Shown piece by piece: positions 42,384-52,266 of a DNA stretch of 64,000 nt. Both the position numbers and the translations under genes were made by a program. Positions within the stretch are counted from its first letter, which is position 1; each line of letters opens with the position of its first letter. The notes under the pieces were generated by a model. It saw only the letters and a list, made by a program, of their open reading frames with translations, was not told the DNA's origin and ran no database searches. Source of the DNA: Chryseobacterium sp. (GTDB lineage: Bacteria > Bacteroidota > Bacteroidia > Flavobacteriales > Weeksellaceae); the NCBI RefSeq assembly GCF_019236175.1, contig NZ_JAFAJM010000020.1, forward strand, positions 62,001 to 126,000, read 5' to 3'.

Positions 42384-43442
42384 CTATTTCAAAACCGTAT
42401 CATAAATTTTATTCAACAGATCCTGTCTTATTTTTGAGTTTCTCTGGTCAAGAAGTATGATAATCCCCCATTTTTTATTCCTGTTGTAGCCAATAATCGA
42501 AGACTGCCCCATAGAATCTCCTGATTTCACATAAATGGTATTTTTATCATCCGTCACAACATTCAACCCTAGGCCCATTTCTCTTTTCTCATCTTTATAC
42601 ACTATTCTTTCAGCGATGATTGATGCCTTTCCTACTGTTGTTTCTTTATTGAGAACTGCTTTTAAAAAAGTAACCATATCGGATGTATTAGATTTTACCA
42701 GTCCGGCTGGTGCAGTAATATTCCATTTGAAAAACTCCTGAATTCCTCCATTTGGATTGTGGCCAGTTGTTATATTTTTTACATTAAAGTCCTTAGTTAA
42801 TGTACCTTTCATGTGTAATGGTCTAATCATTTTAGCTCTGATAATTTCATCATAACTCTTATCATATACCTTTTCTAGTATCTGTCCCAGTAGCGTATAT
42901 CCAATCGTAGAATATCTGTATTTACCATAATCTTTTAACTCAGTGCAGGTATTCACCAATGAGGTTAATGTACTTTGGGTTACGTTGCTTACCGGCTGCT
43001 GTGGGTTCATTTCTATCAGTTGGGCAAAATCTATATCAGGTAAACCGGATTGATGGGATGCCAGATCTGAAATTTTAATTTTATTTCTAAGATTCTGTTG
43101 CAATACATATTCTTTAGGAAGGAATCCGTCTATATAATCATCCAGCTTTAATTTATGATCTAAAACAGCCTGAGCAATTAAGTTTGAAGTCAGGATTTTA
43201 GTGATGGAGGCAATTTCGAATACAGAGTTTTCATCAATTTTTGTTTGACTTTCTGCATTCAAATTACCATAGGCCGTATAATACTCTTCATTGTTATTGA
43301 CAAAGCCAACACTAATTCCTATTTCAGGATTTTTTTTATAATTATCGCTTATGATAGAATCAATTTTTTGGGAAACGTTTTGTCCAAAAGAGAAGCTGCT
43401 TACCAATAATGCGATTGCTAAGAATTTTGATGAAGTTTTCAT
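42384..43442 (-). CDS. Exported serine hydrolase (beta-lactamase family)
   Basis: A signal peptide (1-21, ending SFGQ) precedes a class C-type domain. S79-I-T-K82 is the nucleophile box and YRYSTIGYTLLG is the position of the YxN motif, here Y-S-T. YVKSGDSMGQSS provides the K-S-G third motif near residue 315, as in true beta-lactamases and DD-peptidases. The length of 352 residues is normal. The truncated paralogue begins 43 bases downstream. AraC copy 2 lies 138 bases upstream on the same strand. Confidence 0.9.
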   Translation of the reverse strand: MKTSSKFLAIALLVSSFSFGQNVSQKIDSIISDNYKKNPEIGISVGFVNNNEEYYTAYGNLNAESQTKIDENSVFEIASITKILTSNLIAQAVLDHKLKLDDYIDGFLPKEYVLQQNLRNKIKISDLASHQSGLPDIDFAQLIEMNPQQPVSNVTQSTLTSLVNTCTELKDYGKYRYSTIGYTLLGQILEKVYDKSYDEIIRAKMIRPLHMKGTLTKDFNVKNITTGHNPNGGIQEFFKWNITAPAGLVKSNTSDMVTFLKAVLNKETTVGKASIIAERIVYKDEKREMGLGLNVVTDDKNTIYVKSGDSMGQSSIIGYNRNKKWGIIILLDQRNSKIRQDLLNKIYDTVLK

Positions 43443-43580
43443 TGTATCGTTTTTTTGTGTTAAAAATTATTTCGATACAAAGATGTGGGAGAAGAAAAAA
43501 CTATGCGACCGAATAAAAGTATTCAACCGCATTTGCAGAAAAAAATAAGTACAAATCTTTACAAAAAAGAGTACGAATAA

Positions 43581-44735
43581 TTACAAATGACTATTATTCA
43601 GATATTTACGATATTGAGTCGGGGTATTCCCTGTATGTTTTTTAAAAGCAGTATTAAAGGAAGATTTTGAATTAAAACCAACTTCGTACAAGATTTCAAG
43701 GATCGTTACTTTAGTCTTGGTCCTATCTTTTAAAATATCCATAGCATTCTCAATCCGATAGGTGTTCACAAAATCATAAAAATGCTGTCCAATCTGATGA
43801 TTGATTAAAAGAGACAGATTACGAACCGGAATTCCGATCTCATTGGAGATATCCTGAATGGTGAGTGAAGAATTAAGAAAAGGTTTTTCCTTCTCCATAT
43901 ACTGTTTTAATTTCAAAAGCTCTTCATGATATTCTCTTTCATCTGTTGTTGGTGGTTCACTGTTTTTTTCTTCTGAAATAATCTCAGAAACAAGCTTTAA
44001 TTTTGAATCAATATTTCTAAAAAGCTCCGGATTATTTAATGCTTTGAAAAGGTACCAACAAAAAATAAAAAGAGAAGACACTAAAAGACTAATCTTTAGC
44101 CATTCGGAAATATAGGGATAATCGGAAAACTTAAAGACGTTTTTTAAAAGAACCACCATGTATATAGCAGTCAATACAATAGTAAATTGAAATAGCCAGT
44201 TGTAGGAACTGATATTTTTCCCAGCATAGTTTTCAAGATAAAGCTTCTTTGATTTTCTTAACACTCTAAAAACCGCTATAATATAAAATACGATCTGGAT
44301 ATGTATTAAAATATGATTGAACTGGAACTCTATCATATTCTGACGATTCTGAATAAAATTTATTTTCGAGACTGTATCTACGGTATAAAAACGCGGCAGT
44401 AAAATGAAGTTGGCCACTAAAAACGGAAGCAGATGCAGTAAATATTTCGGCTTAAACTTAAAATCAGAGTAACAGACTGAGATTATATAGAGATAAAAAA
44501 CCGGAGTTTGCAGGAAAGCGAAAGAGCTCCTAAACATTCCAAGGTTTGATGGGCCATCAGCTATCATATTAAACAAAGGCTCGCTAATGTCTATCGCATT
44601 TAATATCAGAAAAGCAGCAAACAGAAAATTACTTATTTTGTAATTTGTTTTAACTGTAATCATAAAGAATGCAAGGAACACTGAAATGAATAAAGAAATA
44701 ATAGTCACAATAATTAACAAATTAATATTATCCAT
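43581..44735 (-). CDS. Membrane-bound AraC-family transcriptional regulator (copy 2)
   Basis: This 384-residue paralogue of the regulator at 34892-36016 has the same build: about seven membrane helices, then a linker and an AraC DNA-binding domain (LTIQDISNEIGIPVRNLSLL; LEILYEVGFNSKSSFNTAF). The LLxLKQYMEKEKPFLNSSL linker before the HTH is also shared (LKKFMVEKEPFLEPSL). It precedes two serine hydrolase genes on the same strand, mirroring the first cassette, and may regulate them. The ligand is unknown. Confidence 0.9.
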   Translation of the reverse strand: MDNINLLIIVTIISLFISVFLAFFMITVKTNYKISNFLFAAFLILNAIDISEPLFNMIADGPSNLGMFRSSFAFLQTPVFYLYIISVCYSDFKFKPKYLLHLLPFLVANFILLPRFYTVDTVSKINFIQNRQNMIEFQFNHILIHIQIVFYIIAVFRVLRKSKKLYLENYAGKNISSYNWLFQFTIVLTAIYMVVLLKNVFKFSDYPYISEWLKISLLVSSLFIFCWYLFKALNNPELFRNIDSKLKLVSEIISEEKNSEPPTTDEREYHEELLKLKQYMEKEKPFLNSSLTIQDISNEIGIPVRNLSLLINHQIGQHFYDFVNTYRIENAMDILKDRTKTKVTILEILYEVGFNSKSSFNTAFKKHTGNTPTQYRKYLNNSHL

Positions 44736-45203
44736 CCTTTATTCTTATTTGCTTATGGTTATTTTTATTTAAAGATTTTATTAAAGTTCTATTAGTATTT
44801 CCAGAATTAGAATCCAATATGTGCAAATATAAAAATTAGATTGATGCTGTTTCATTTTTTTAATATAAAATACAGCCTCTAAATACAAAGAGTCTTTATT
44901 AATTTCAATAGAAATTCAATAATAAGCATTCAAAGAAAAACAAACTCTATCGCCAATCAAAGTTTCTGGTTTTTGTCTATGTACACTCCTGAAAACCAAT
45001 CAGAAACCACACACCACACATATATTCCCGGTCCTCTATTCTTTGGGCAGAATCTTAACCTTTCTAAAAGAATTTCACTGTTCATTTCAATGGGTATTTT
45101 GCATGCAAAACATTTCCGTAATTCAAAGAGCATTGATTTAACTTAGAATTAATTGTACATAAAATACAGTATTTATACGTAATCATAAACATAAAAATTA
45201 AAA
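44736..45203. other. AT-rich divergent intergenic region
   Basis: Holds the promoters of the divergent AraC copy 2 and adhesin genes. A 14-base perfect palindrome TTTTGCATGCAAAA lies at 45097-45110. No small gene is supported. Confidence 0.45.
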
Positions 45204-45211
45204 TAAATTTG
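45204..45211 (+). promoter_or_regulatory. Bacteroidota -7 promoter box (TAAATTTG)
   Basis: An exact TAnnTTTG match about 100 bases before the adhesin start codon, which predicts a long leader. No obvious -33 element. Confidence 0.4.
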
Positions 45212-45311
45212 TCACATGAATGACGACGTCTAACTATCTTATTATCACAGCATAATGAAATATATTAAACCTCTCTACATCAAAAAACTAAAAATTCAAT
45301 ACCCAGAAAAC

Positions 45312-46709
45312 ATGAAAATTAAACTACTTTATTCTCTGATCACTTTATGTGTAACAGCAGCAACCACATATGCACAGATAGGGATCAATACAGACACCCC
45401 ACAAGCAACATTAGACATTGCAGGAAGTACAGATCCTAATATGAAGGACGGTCTTCTACCCCCCAGAGTTTCTAAACAGCAATTAGCCGCCAAAGATACC
45501 GGAACTTACGGAAGCGATCAGATTGGCGCCATTGTTTACATCACTGATATTATTGCACCAACCGGAATTACGCCAAGCATAGCGCAGGTAGGCAGTATTC
45601 ATAATACCGGATATCATTATTTCACGGGGCTACAATGGGTGGCTATTTCAACCAATATTTACAATTCGGATGGAAGCCTTACGGGAAATCGGGTGGTAAC
45701 ACAAGATGCCAATACTTTAGCATTTACTTCAACTTCTGTCAACGGTTTTTCTGTTGACGGGACCAGTCTGTCGGTAGATGCAGCCAATCACAGAGTCGGG
45801 CTCGGAACGGCTTCTCCTGAAACAAGATTTCATGTCGTCTCTACCGTACCAACCTCGAACCGGTATAATTTGATTGATGCTACAGCCGGAGCCAATCAAT
45901 ACGGAATTGTAGCTTTAAGAAATACTTCTGCTTTAGCTACCGGAAATTATTCATTACTTGGTTTTACCAATAGCGGACCATCTTCAGGAGGAGCCAACTG
46001 GGTCGTAGGATCCGTTCGTACAGGATCATTATTAATCAATGGTTCGGAAGAAGATTTCTATATTGGAAACTCTACCGGAGGAGGCTTGATTGAAAGAATG
46101 AGAATCAACCCGATAACCGGAAATGTAGGTATAGGAACATCCTCAGCAACAAACAGACTTCACATCAATGCTACAAACCCTATAAGACTGGAAGGGCTGC
46201 AAGGTGCTTCAGGTACTGTAGGAAGCTTATCTGTAAATAGTACAGGAGTTGTACAATTACGCAATTCATCCAACATAAGTGCTGCTAGAGGTACCGGCAC
46301 AGTGATCATAACATTAAATAATACCTTTACCAATACAGCCACTTCTGCAAAAACTTTTGATAATCTGAATGAAATGTCAGGAAATACTTTTACTGCAAAT
46401 GCTACAGGATTATATAAGGTTGATTTTATGATTAATTATCCCCAAAGAGCTGCAACCGAAGACGATGGTGACGGATATATGGGATATTCCCAAATCAGTT
46501 TAAATGGAATCCAACAGTCATTTACCAGTACTAAAGTGACTCTACCGGAGGTAAACGGAGCTGCAAGCTTTGTTACATGTTCTAATTCAACCGTGCTAAA
46601 GATGAATGCAGGACAGGTTCTTTCGTTTCAGGCACTTACTTTTGGATCCACCCCAAATTCAACGAATATTGTAGCTTCTTTCACCATCAATGTCGTTCGA
46701 TTAGAATAA
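45312..46709 (+). CDS. Surface protein with C1q-like C-terminal domain
   Basis: I start the gene at the inner ATG at 45312, where a standard signal peptide begins (MKIKLLYSLITL...ATTYAQ); an upstream in-frame ATG at 45255 would add 19 odd residues. After the signal, IGINTDTPQATLDIAG and NPITGNVGIGTSSATNRLHIN are the stalk motifs of Flavobacterial trimeric surface/tail-fibre-like proteins. The last ~140 residues (FDNLNEMSGNTFTANATGLYKVDF onwards) resemble a C1q/TNF-like head. An adhesive extracellular role is inferred. A strong terminator follows. Confidence 0.75.
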   Translation: MKIKLLYSLITLCVTAATTYAQIGINTDTPQATLDIAGSTDPNMKDGLLPPRVSKQQLAAKDTGTYGSDQIGAIVYITDIIAPTGITPSIAQVGSIHNTGYHYFTGLQWVAISTNIYNSDGSLTGNRVVTQDANTLAFTSTSVNGFSVDGTSLSVDAANHRVGLGTASPETRFHVVSTVPTSNRYNLIDATAGANQYGIVALRNTSALATGNYSLLGFTNSGPSSGGANWVVGSVRTGSLLINGSEEDFYIGNSTGGGLIERMRINPITGNVGIGTSSATNRLHINATNPIRLEGLQGASGTVGSLSVNSTGVVQLRNSSNISAARGTGTVIITLNNTFTNTATSAKTFDNLNEMSGNTFTANATGLYKVDFMINYPQRAATEDDGDGYMGYSQISLNGIQQSFTSTKVTLPEVNGAASFVTCSNSTVLKMNAGQVLSFQALTFGSTPNSTNIVASFTINVVRLE

Positions 46710-46781
46710 TCGTTTAAACTAAAACACAACAGGTAAAAGTTCCCACTTACCCTGAACAGGCAAAATTCTATTAACACAAAT

Positions 46782-46818
46782 AAAAAGAACATTTACATTG
46801 CTGTAAATGTTCTTTTTT
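46782..46818 (+). terminator. Terminator of the surface-protein gene
   Basis: AAAAAGAACATTTACA pairs without mismatch with TGTAAATGTTCTTTTT around four bases, followed by T. Confidence 0.9.
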
Positions 46819-46911
46819 GTTGGAGAAACTCAACACTGATCCGGCACTGATCCATAAAGTATAATACCTATCGTGATTTCAACATGGTTAATCACCTTTA
46901 TGAAAAAAATA

Positions 46912-47096
46912 AAAAGAGGTTGTCTCAAAAATCTCCTTCTGAACACAGGCTGAAAGTCTGTGAACGCAGTTCATAAATGCAGTGAAGAATCTCAAACGAC
47001 TGATAAACAATAAGACTCTTCCTTCGTCAGAAACCGAAGATTCGACATAGTCAATGGCAAAAGCCAAATTATTTGGCTTTTGAGACATCCTCTTTT
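46912..47096. mobile_element. 185-base MITE-like element
   Basis: Terminal inverted repeats of 19 bases, AAAAGAGGTTGTCTCAAAA on the left and its complement with one mismatch on the right, bound a 185-base segment. An inner hairpin (AAGCCAAAttaTTTGGCTT) lies near the right end. No transposase is present. The longest internal frame (46888-47088, minus) crosses the left repeat and is not a gene. It looks like a non-autonomous derivative of an insertion sequence with GAGGxTGTCTCAAAA ends. No target duplication could be confirmed. Confidence 0.75.
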
Positions 47097-47150
47097 GGCT
47101 ATGACATTTATTTATTCATTATTTTATCATATGAGATGTCATAAAACCTT

Positions 47151-49187
47151 TTACCAGATCTTTATTCTATCTTTTGGTTCTTTGTACATTTTGTCACCAG
47201 GCTTCAGGTTGAATGCTTTATAAAACGGCTCAAAATTCATTAATGGTCCCAAAACTCTCCATTTATCCGGGGAGTGAGTATCCACATTGATGAGCTGACG
47301 GGAGAGTTCATCGGTCATTTTCGTACGCCATGCATTTCCCATGGCCAAAAAGAAGCGTTGGTCCGGTGTAAATCCGTCAATTTTCTTATCTCCTTTTCCC
47401 TGCTCTGTCATTTTAAATGCATCATAAGCAATCGCAATTCCTCCAAAATCAGCAATATTTTCCCCAGTGGTTAATTCACCATTCACATGAAGATTATCAA
47501 GAATCGTGAAGCCGCTGTAGAGTTTTTGAATTTGTTTTACCTTTTCATTGAACTTGTCTTTGTCTTCTTTCGACCACCAGTTTTTCATATTTCCGTTTTT
47601 GTCATACTGAGCGCCCTGATCGTCAAAACCATGGGTTAATTCATGGCCGATGACCATCCCAATGCCACCGTAATTAACGGCGTCGTCCGCATCTTTATCA
47701 AACATCGGATATTGTAGAATGGCAGCCGGAAAATTAATGTCGTTCAAATAAGCATTATAGAATGCATTCACGGTTGACGGTGTTGTTATCCATAAGGTTT
47801 TGTCCACCGGTTTCCCCAGCTGGGATAATTGAAATTCAAAATTGTTTCGTTTACAGGCTATCGTATTTTCAAAATATTTAGTCTTATCAATATTCACTTT
47901 ACTATAGTCCCTCCATTTATCCGGATATCCGATTTTTCTTGCAATAGCATTCAGTTTTTCTTCTGCTGTCTTTTTTGTAACATCACTCATCCAGTCCAGA
48001 TTCCGGATGCGGTTGGCAAAAGCTTTGGTAAGATTGGTAATCAGCTCATCCATTCTTTTTTTTGCTTCCGGTGGAAAATATTTTTCAGCGTACAGCTGCC
48101 CTAAAGCATCACCAAGCTGGGTATCGGTAGCGGCTCCCAAAAGCTCCCATCTCGGTTTTTGCTTTTTCTGACCGGTTAAAGATTTTCTGTATTCAAAAGA
48201 TGCTTTTTCAAAATCACTGCTCAGCAGATCTGCATAAGAATTCAGCGAATGGGCTTTCAGATATACCTTCCAGTCCGAAAGCGGAACTGTTGTCAACATA
48301 GAATTCAGCTTATCATAATACGCAGGCTGTTCCATATCCAATGATTCCACTTTTACCCCTAAAGTGGTGAAGAACTGTCCCCAGTTCAGATTAGGCTGAG
48401 TCTTTTCTATCTGGGATAAGGTCACTTTGTTGTAATTCGCTGCCACATCACGAAGCTCAACATTTGTTTTATGGGATGAGGCCAGATTTTTTTCGATATT
48501 ATAAACAGTTTCTGTGTTTTTAGCAGCGGTTGAAGCGTCCGAGCCTGTAAGCTTAAACAAAGTGGTCAGATAGTTTTTATAAGCCTCCTGAACAATTTTG
48601 GTTTCTTTATCATCTTTAAAATAATAATCCCTGTCAGGAAGTCCAAGCCCGCTCTGAGTCAGCCAGGCAATATTCATAGCACTGTTTTTCTGATCAGCAT
48701 ATACCATAAAATTAAGGAGACTTTCGGTACCATTCATTTCTTCTTCCGCCACGAATTTCATAAGTCCCAGTACAGATTGGATAGCATCTATTTTGGTTAG
48801 CAGCGGTTTTACAGGTTCAACCCCACGTTTGTTGATTGTTACAGAATCCATTCCTGAGGCATAAAAATCACCTGCTTTCTGCTGAATGCTTCCGGCTTTC
48901 CCCTGATTTTTTGCAGCATCTTCCAGAATAGATCTTATTCTTTTCTTTGTTGAATCTACAATATCATAAAAGCCACCCACATACGTCTGATCACCGGGTA
49001 TTTTTGCTGTTTTCATCCAGTTCCCGACTGCATATTCGTAAAAATCGTCACCCGGTTTTACTGATTTATCAATGTAACTTGTCTCAATAAAATGTTCACG
49101 GGAAGCCTCAGTTTTATCCTGTTTACAGGCAATAAAGCATAGGACAGCGATTCCCAATGTTGCAATAGTCAGATTTTTTGTTTTCAT
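47151..49187 (-). CDS. M13-family zinc metallopeptidase lipoprotein (neprilysin/PepO type)
   Basis: The 678-residue protein has a lipoprotein signal (VLCFIACKQD, Cys at residue 21). The zinc site is H515-E-L-T-H519 (VIGHELTHGFDDQG), with the third ligand in GENIADFGG and the substrate-binding NAFYNAYLNDI block before it. TPDQRFFLAMGNAWRTKMTDE and the C-terminal PGDKMYKEPKDRIKIW are normal ends of family members. It is an oligopeptidase anchored facing the periplasm. The gene is single, with the MITE 54 bases beyond its 3' end. Confidence 0.96.
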   Translation of the reverse strand: MKTKNLTIATLGIAVLCFIACKQDKTEASREHFIETSYIDKSVKPGDDFYEYAVGNWMKTAKIPGDQTYVGGFYDIVDSTKKRIRSILEDAAKNQGKAGSIQQKAGDFYASGMDSVTINKRGVEPVKPLLTKIDAIQSVLGLMKFVAEEEMNGTESLLNFMVYADQKNSAMNIAWLTQSGLGLPDRDYYFKDDKETKIVQEAYKNYLTTLFKLTGSDASTAAKNTETVYNIEKNLASSHKTNVELRDVAANYNKVTLSQIEKTQPNLNWGQFFTTLGVKVESLDMEQPAYYDKLNSMLTTVPLSDWKVYLKAHSLNSYADLLSSDFEKASFEYRKSLTGQKKQKPRWELLGAATDTQLGDALGQLYAEKYFPPEAKKRMDELITNLTKAFANRIRNLDWMSDVTKKTAEEKLNAIARKIGYPDKWRDYSKVNIDKTKYFENTIACKRNNFEFQLSQLGKPVDKTLWITTPSTVNAFYNAYLNDINFPAAILQYPMFDKDADDAVNYGGIGMVIGHELTHGFDDQGAQYDKNGNMKNWWSKEDKDKFNEKVKQIQKLYSGFTILDNLHVNGELTTGENIADFGGIAIAYDAFKMTEQGKGDKKIDGFTPDQRFFLAMGNAWRTKMTDELSRQLINVDTHSPDKWRVLGPLMNFEPFYKAFNLKPGDKMYKEPKDRIKIW

Positions 49188-49416
49188 ATTTTTTGATTAG
49201 TAAATTTTTATCATTGGTATTTTTCAAAATTCCAAAGTCTGATGGAATCTTAAAATCCCCCTATTTTGTACCAAATGTATCAAAATATTGCATACAAAAC
49301 AGATCACTGATTCCGGAAATTTATGAAACCGGTAAATACATTACAAAAATATCATTCATCTACAAATCACAAGCCTGAGGAATAGGTTATCTTTACATTC
49401 TCAAATTACATCAATT

Positions 49417-50205
49417 ATGAAGTTAGAATTATATCAGATAGACGCCTTCACAGAGGAAATCTTCCATGGAAACCCTGCGTGCGTTGTCCCGTTACAAGAA
49501 TGGCTGCCCGATGAGACCCTCCTACAAATAGCCCGTGAAAATGCTGTAGCAGAAACCGCTTTCTTTATTGATAATGGTGATACCATTCACCTGAGATGGT
49601 TTACTCCTGAAATAGAGATGGATTTATGCGGACACGCCACTCTTGCTACCGCTCACTGCCTAGCTTCCATCTTAAAATATCAGAACGACAGAATTGTTTT
49701 TCAGACCAAGAGCGGTGAATTGACCGTTGACGTAAAAGACGGGGTTTATTATATGGACTTCCCGTCAAGAATACCTGAACCGGCCTCTCTCCCTGATAAC
49801 ATCGCCCAATCTCTCAATATACAGCCTAAAGAAGTCTTCAAGTCAAGAGATTATGTGCTGGTATATGAGTCCGAGGAAGACATAAAAAAGATCCAGATTG
49901 AAAGATCTGTTTTCGACCTTATTAATCTGGATCCGGGAGGCGTTGTTGTAACAGCAGCGGGTACCGACAGTGATTTTGTTTCAAGATATTTTACCCCGCA
50001 GTCATCCATTCTTGAAGATCCTGTAACCGGCTCTGCCCATTGCTCACTCATTCCGTTCTGGTCATTAAGATCAGGAAAAGATCAGCTTTTTGCCCGCCAG
50101 TTATCAGAAAGAGGCGGTGAGCTCTATTGTGAAAACAAAAATGAAAGAGTGATCGTGGCTGGCAAAGCCAGAACCTATTCTACAGGACATTTATGGATAG
50201 AATGA
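49417..50205 (+). CDS. PhzF-family isomerase
   Basis: The 262-residue protein is a full-length PhzF/diaminopimelate-epimerase-like fold. YQIDAFTEEIFHGNPACVV is the N-terminal signature, ENAVAETAFF carries the conserved catalytic Glu (about residue 46), EIEMDLCGHATLATAH is the first glycine-rich block and SILEDPVTGSAHCSL the second. The enzyme should act in the cytosol as an isomerase or epimerase; there are no phenazine genes nearby. A TATCTTTA box about 28 bases before the start matches seven of eight -7 positions. It is a single gene. Confidence 0.93.
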   Translation: MKLELYQIDAFTEEIFHGNPACVVPLQEWLPDETLLQIARENAVAETAFFIDNGDTIHLRWFTPEIEMDLCGHATLATAHCLASILKYQNDRIVFQTKSGELTVDVKDGVYYMDFPSRIPEPASLPDNIAQSLNIQPKEVFKSRDYVLVYESEEDIKKIQIERSVFDLINLDPGGVVVTAAGTDSDFVSRYFTPQSSILEDPVTGSAHCSLIPFWSLRSGKDQLFARQLSERGGELYCENKNERVIVAGKARTYSTGHLWIE

Positions 50206-50438
50206 TATTCTCCTGATCAGGCTGTATATCCCTGACAATAAGGAAAAATCCATCATTTATTTTTAATTTAATCTGAAAGACCGCCATACTCTGAAAAAAC
50301 ATCTATTATTCAGACAGGAAAGTTATGCCCTATTGATCCTTTATTTCCAAAAGGCATCACGTTACATGATATTTAGCATAATCCTCTCTGCAAGGATTTC
50401 TTTTACCTATTTTTACGTAACTATACATCTACCATAAC

Positions 50439-50924
50439 ATGAGAAAAATCGTATTCACCGGAATCATAACTTTAGGAGGATTTCTGACAACACAAGCACA
50501 ATGCAAAACCGTATCTACCCTTACAGAGAATTTCGATACATGGAAAGATATCAACAAATGCTGGACTGCCCAACAGGGAAAAGCAATGCTGTATGCAAGT
50601 GATAAAAAGGTTATATTTTATTCTATGAAGGATCCCCGGGAAAATATGTATCTGGTAACTCCAAAAATTAAAGCGGGAAAATATACCCTTAGTCTTGATC
50701 TTTCAGACAACGGCGGAGAAACTACACTGGAACTGTTTTCAATCGGCAATACCTCCGATACAAAATCATATACTTCAATAGCTAAGCCTGCGAAGATAAC
50801 CGGAAATAAGAAAGTATATACCATTTCTCTGAAAAAAGATTCTTATCTGGGACTGAAAGTCTTACTTAGCGGAGTGCATCAGGCAGTTTATATGGATAAC
50901 TTTTCTCTGAAACCGGAAAAATAA
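50439..50924 (+). CDS. Secreted jellyroll-like protein of unknown function
   Basis: A signal peptide (about 1-20, ending TTQAQ) precedes a 140-residue domain: a start of LTENFDTWKDINKCWTAQQG, then DPRENMYLVTPKIKAGKYTLSLDL and a closing VYMDNFSLKPEK. This arrangement resembles 'choice-of-anchor J' / cleaved-adhesin-like jellyrolls that are usually parts of larger secreted proteins, but here no T9SS tail is present. Binding function is inferred. Confidence 0.7.
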   Translation: MRKIVFTGIITLGGFLTTQAQCKTVSTLTENFDTWKDINKCWTAQQGKAMLYASDKKVIFYSMKDPRENMYLVTPKIKAGKYTLSLDLSDNGGETTLELFSIGNTSDTKSYTSIAKPAKITGNKKVYTISLKKDSYLGLKVLLSGVHQAVYMDNFSLKPEK

Positions 50925-51023
50925 ATTACATTCCGGTTATTAGCCGGTACTTTAAAAACTTCATCAATACCATTATTCACAATGAATTATTTTATATTTA
51001 ACGCCGGAAACATAAAATAACTC

Positions 51024-52169
51024 ATGACTACTTCTGTTGCAATTATACTCGGATTATTAATCTCGTTCACAATCATTTATATCATCCTGAATCTGGAAAA
51101 ATTCAAACCGAAGAAAAAATCCGAACATCAGGAACTGATCGACCAGATTCATTCAAGAATTGCAAAAGCCAACGGGGCATCAATTGAGCAGTTTTCCCTT
51201 GAAAATAAGGCTTCAGAAGATCAGCAAAAGAAAGAAAACTATCAGAATCAGGAATTTGTAAATAAAAACTGTACAAGGATTGAAGATTTCATCATCAATG
51301 ATGAATTAAATTCGTATGATTTAAGGAAACTTGCAGACTTAAATGGAATTCAGCTGCAAATTTCAGCAGGCTGGTATCCGTTGGTTATTGATCTTATCAG
51401 GGAACTTAACGATCACGGATGGGACAGGAAGGTATCCTGTATAAAAGAAAAATATGCCGAGTTAAAATTTTACACCCATCACGAATATGCAAGCGAGATC
51501 TACACAATCATTGAAAAATACGGTGCAAAATCTGAACACATCTGTGAAACATGTGGTGAAAGAGGAGAAATCAGATACCATACCGACTGGGATTATGTCG
51601 CATGCAGAAAACATTATTTAGAAAATCGCGGAAAAATAACCCCCGAAGGAGAAGGCTTTCAGCATAACGGAAAAAAATACCTCTGGAAAGAAATACGCCA
51701 TGCTGTTTTAGAAGATCTGGACTATTCTCAAAAATACCGTTTTGTGATATTAGAATTCAGACACAATACAATCAGTCACGCCGGCTGGAGTGATAACAAA
51801 CTTTATATTTCTAAAAACCTGATAGGTTTCGGAAATTTTCTGAGTTCTCTGCCTGAAACACTCCCGAATCCGGACCGAAATTATATTCAACAATTTGAGA
51901 ATCCGAAATTTTGTGAATGTTGCGGATACAAAGCCGTTTATCAAGATAAATGTGAATGCTGTGAAAATGAAACCTGGAAAAGTAATCTAAAAAAACGGAA
52001 AGAAAAAGACACGGAAGAAAGAAAACTTGATTTTATTAAATACCAGCAAATTTCCTGGACAATAGATGAAGGAGAAATCTATGAAAAAACGCAAAACAAT
52101 TATCAGAAAAATCCTGATTACCGGATTCTATTTACTCCGGAAGAACTGAAAGAATACGAAGAAGCCTAA
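51024..52169 (+). CDS. Membrane-anchored protein with Cys-pair motifs
   Basis: I do not recognise the family. A single N-terminal membrane helix (residues 4-23) is followed by a Lys-rich linker. Two regions carry paired cysteines as in zinc ribbons: CETCGERGEIRYHTDWDYVAC (about 173-194) and CECCGYKAVYQDKCECC (about 298-314). The latter is near the C terminus. With the helix at the N terminus the bulk is probably cytoplasmic. Its 3' end is convergent with the amidohydrolase gene. Confidence 0.65.
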   Translation: MTTSVAIILGLLISFTIIYIILNLEKFKPKKKSEHQELIDQIHSRIAKANGASIEQFSLENKASEDQQKKENYQNQEFVNKNCTRIEDFIINDELNSYDLRKLADLNGIQLQISAGWYPLVIDLIRELNDHGWDRKVSCIKEKYAELKFYTHHEYASEIYTIIEKYGAKSEHICETCGERGEIRYHTDWDYVACRKHYLENRGKITPEGEGFQHNGKKYLWKEIRHAVLEDLDYSQKYRFVILEFRHNTISHAGWSDNKLYISKNLIGFGNFLSSLPETLPNPDRNYIQQFENPKFCECCGYKAVYQDKCECCENETWKSNLKKRKEKDTEERKLDFIKYQQISWTIDEGEIYEKTQNNYQKNPDYRILFTPEELKEYEEA

Positions 52170-52187
52170 ATACAACTCCAGATAAAC

Positions 52188-52226
52188 AATAAAAAAATCA
52201 GAGCAGAAAACGATCTACTCTGATTG
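52188..52226 (-). terminator. Terminator of the amidohydrolase gene
   Basis: AATCAGAG and CTCTGATT form the stem around a 14-base loop, which can add an AG/CT pair. On the minus strand the hairpin is followed by seven T. Confidence 0.7.
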
Positions 52227-52266
52227 ATCCCTGATGTATTAATCAGTTATTTTTTTTCAGAATCTG

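Noticed and set aside
45097..45110. TTTTGCATGCAAAA palindrome between AraC copy 2 and the adhesin gene
   Set aside because: A 14-base palindrome of this composition is expected now and then in AT-rich DNA, and no second copy was seen; kept only as a note.
46888..47088. 66-codon minus-strand frame in the MITE
   Set aside because: It crosses the left terminal repeat and has no family or start signal. It is a by-product of the mobile element.
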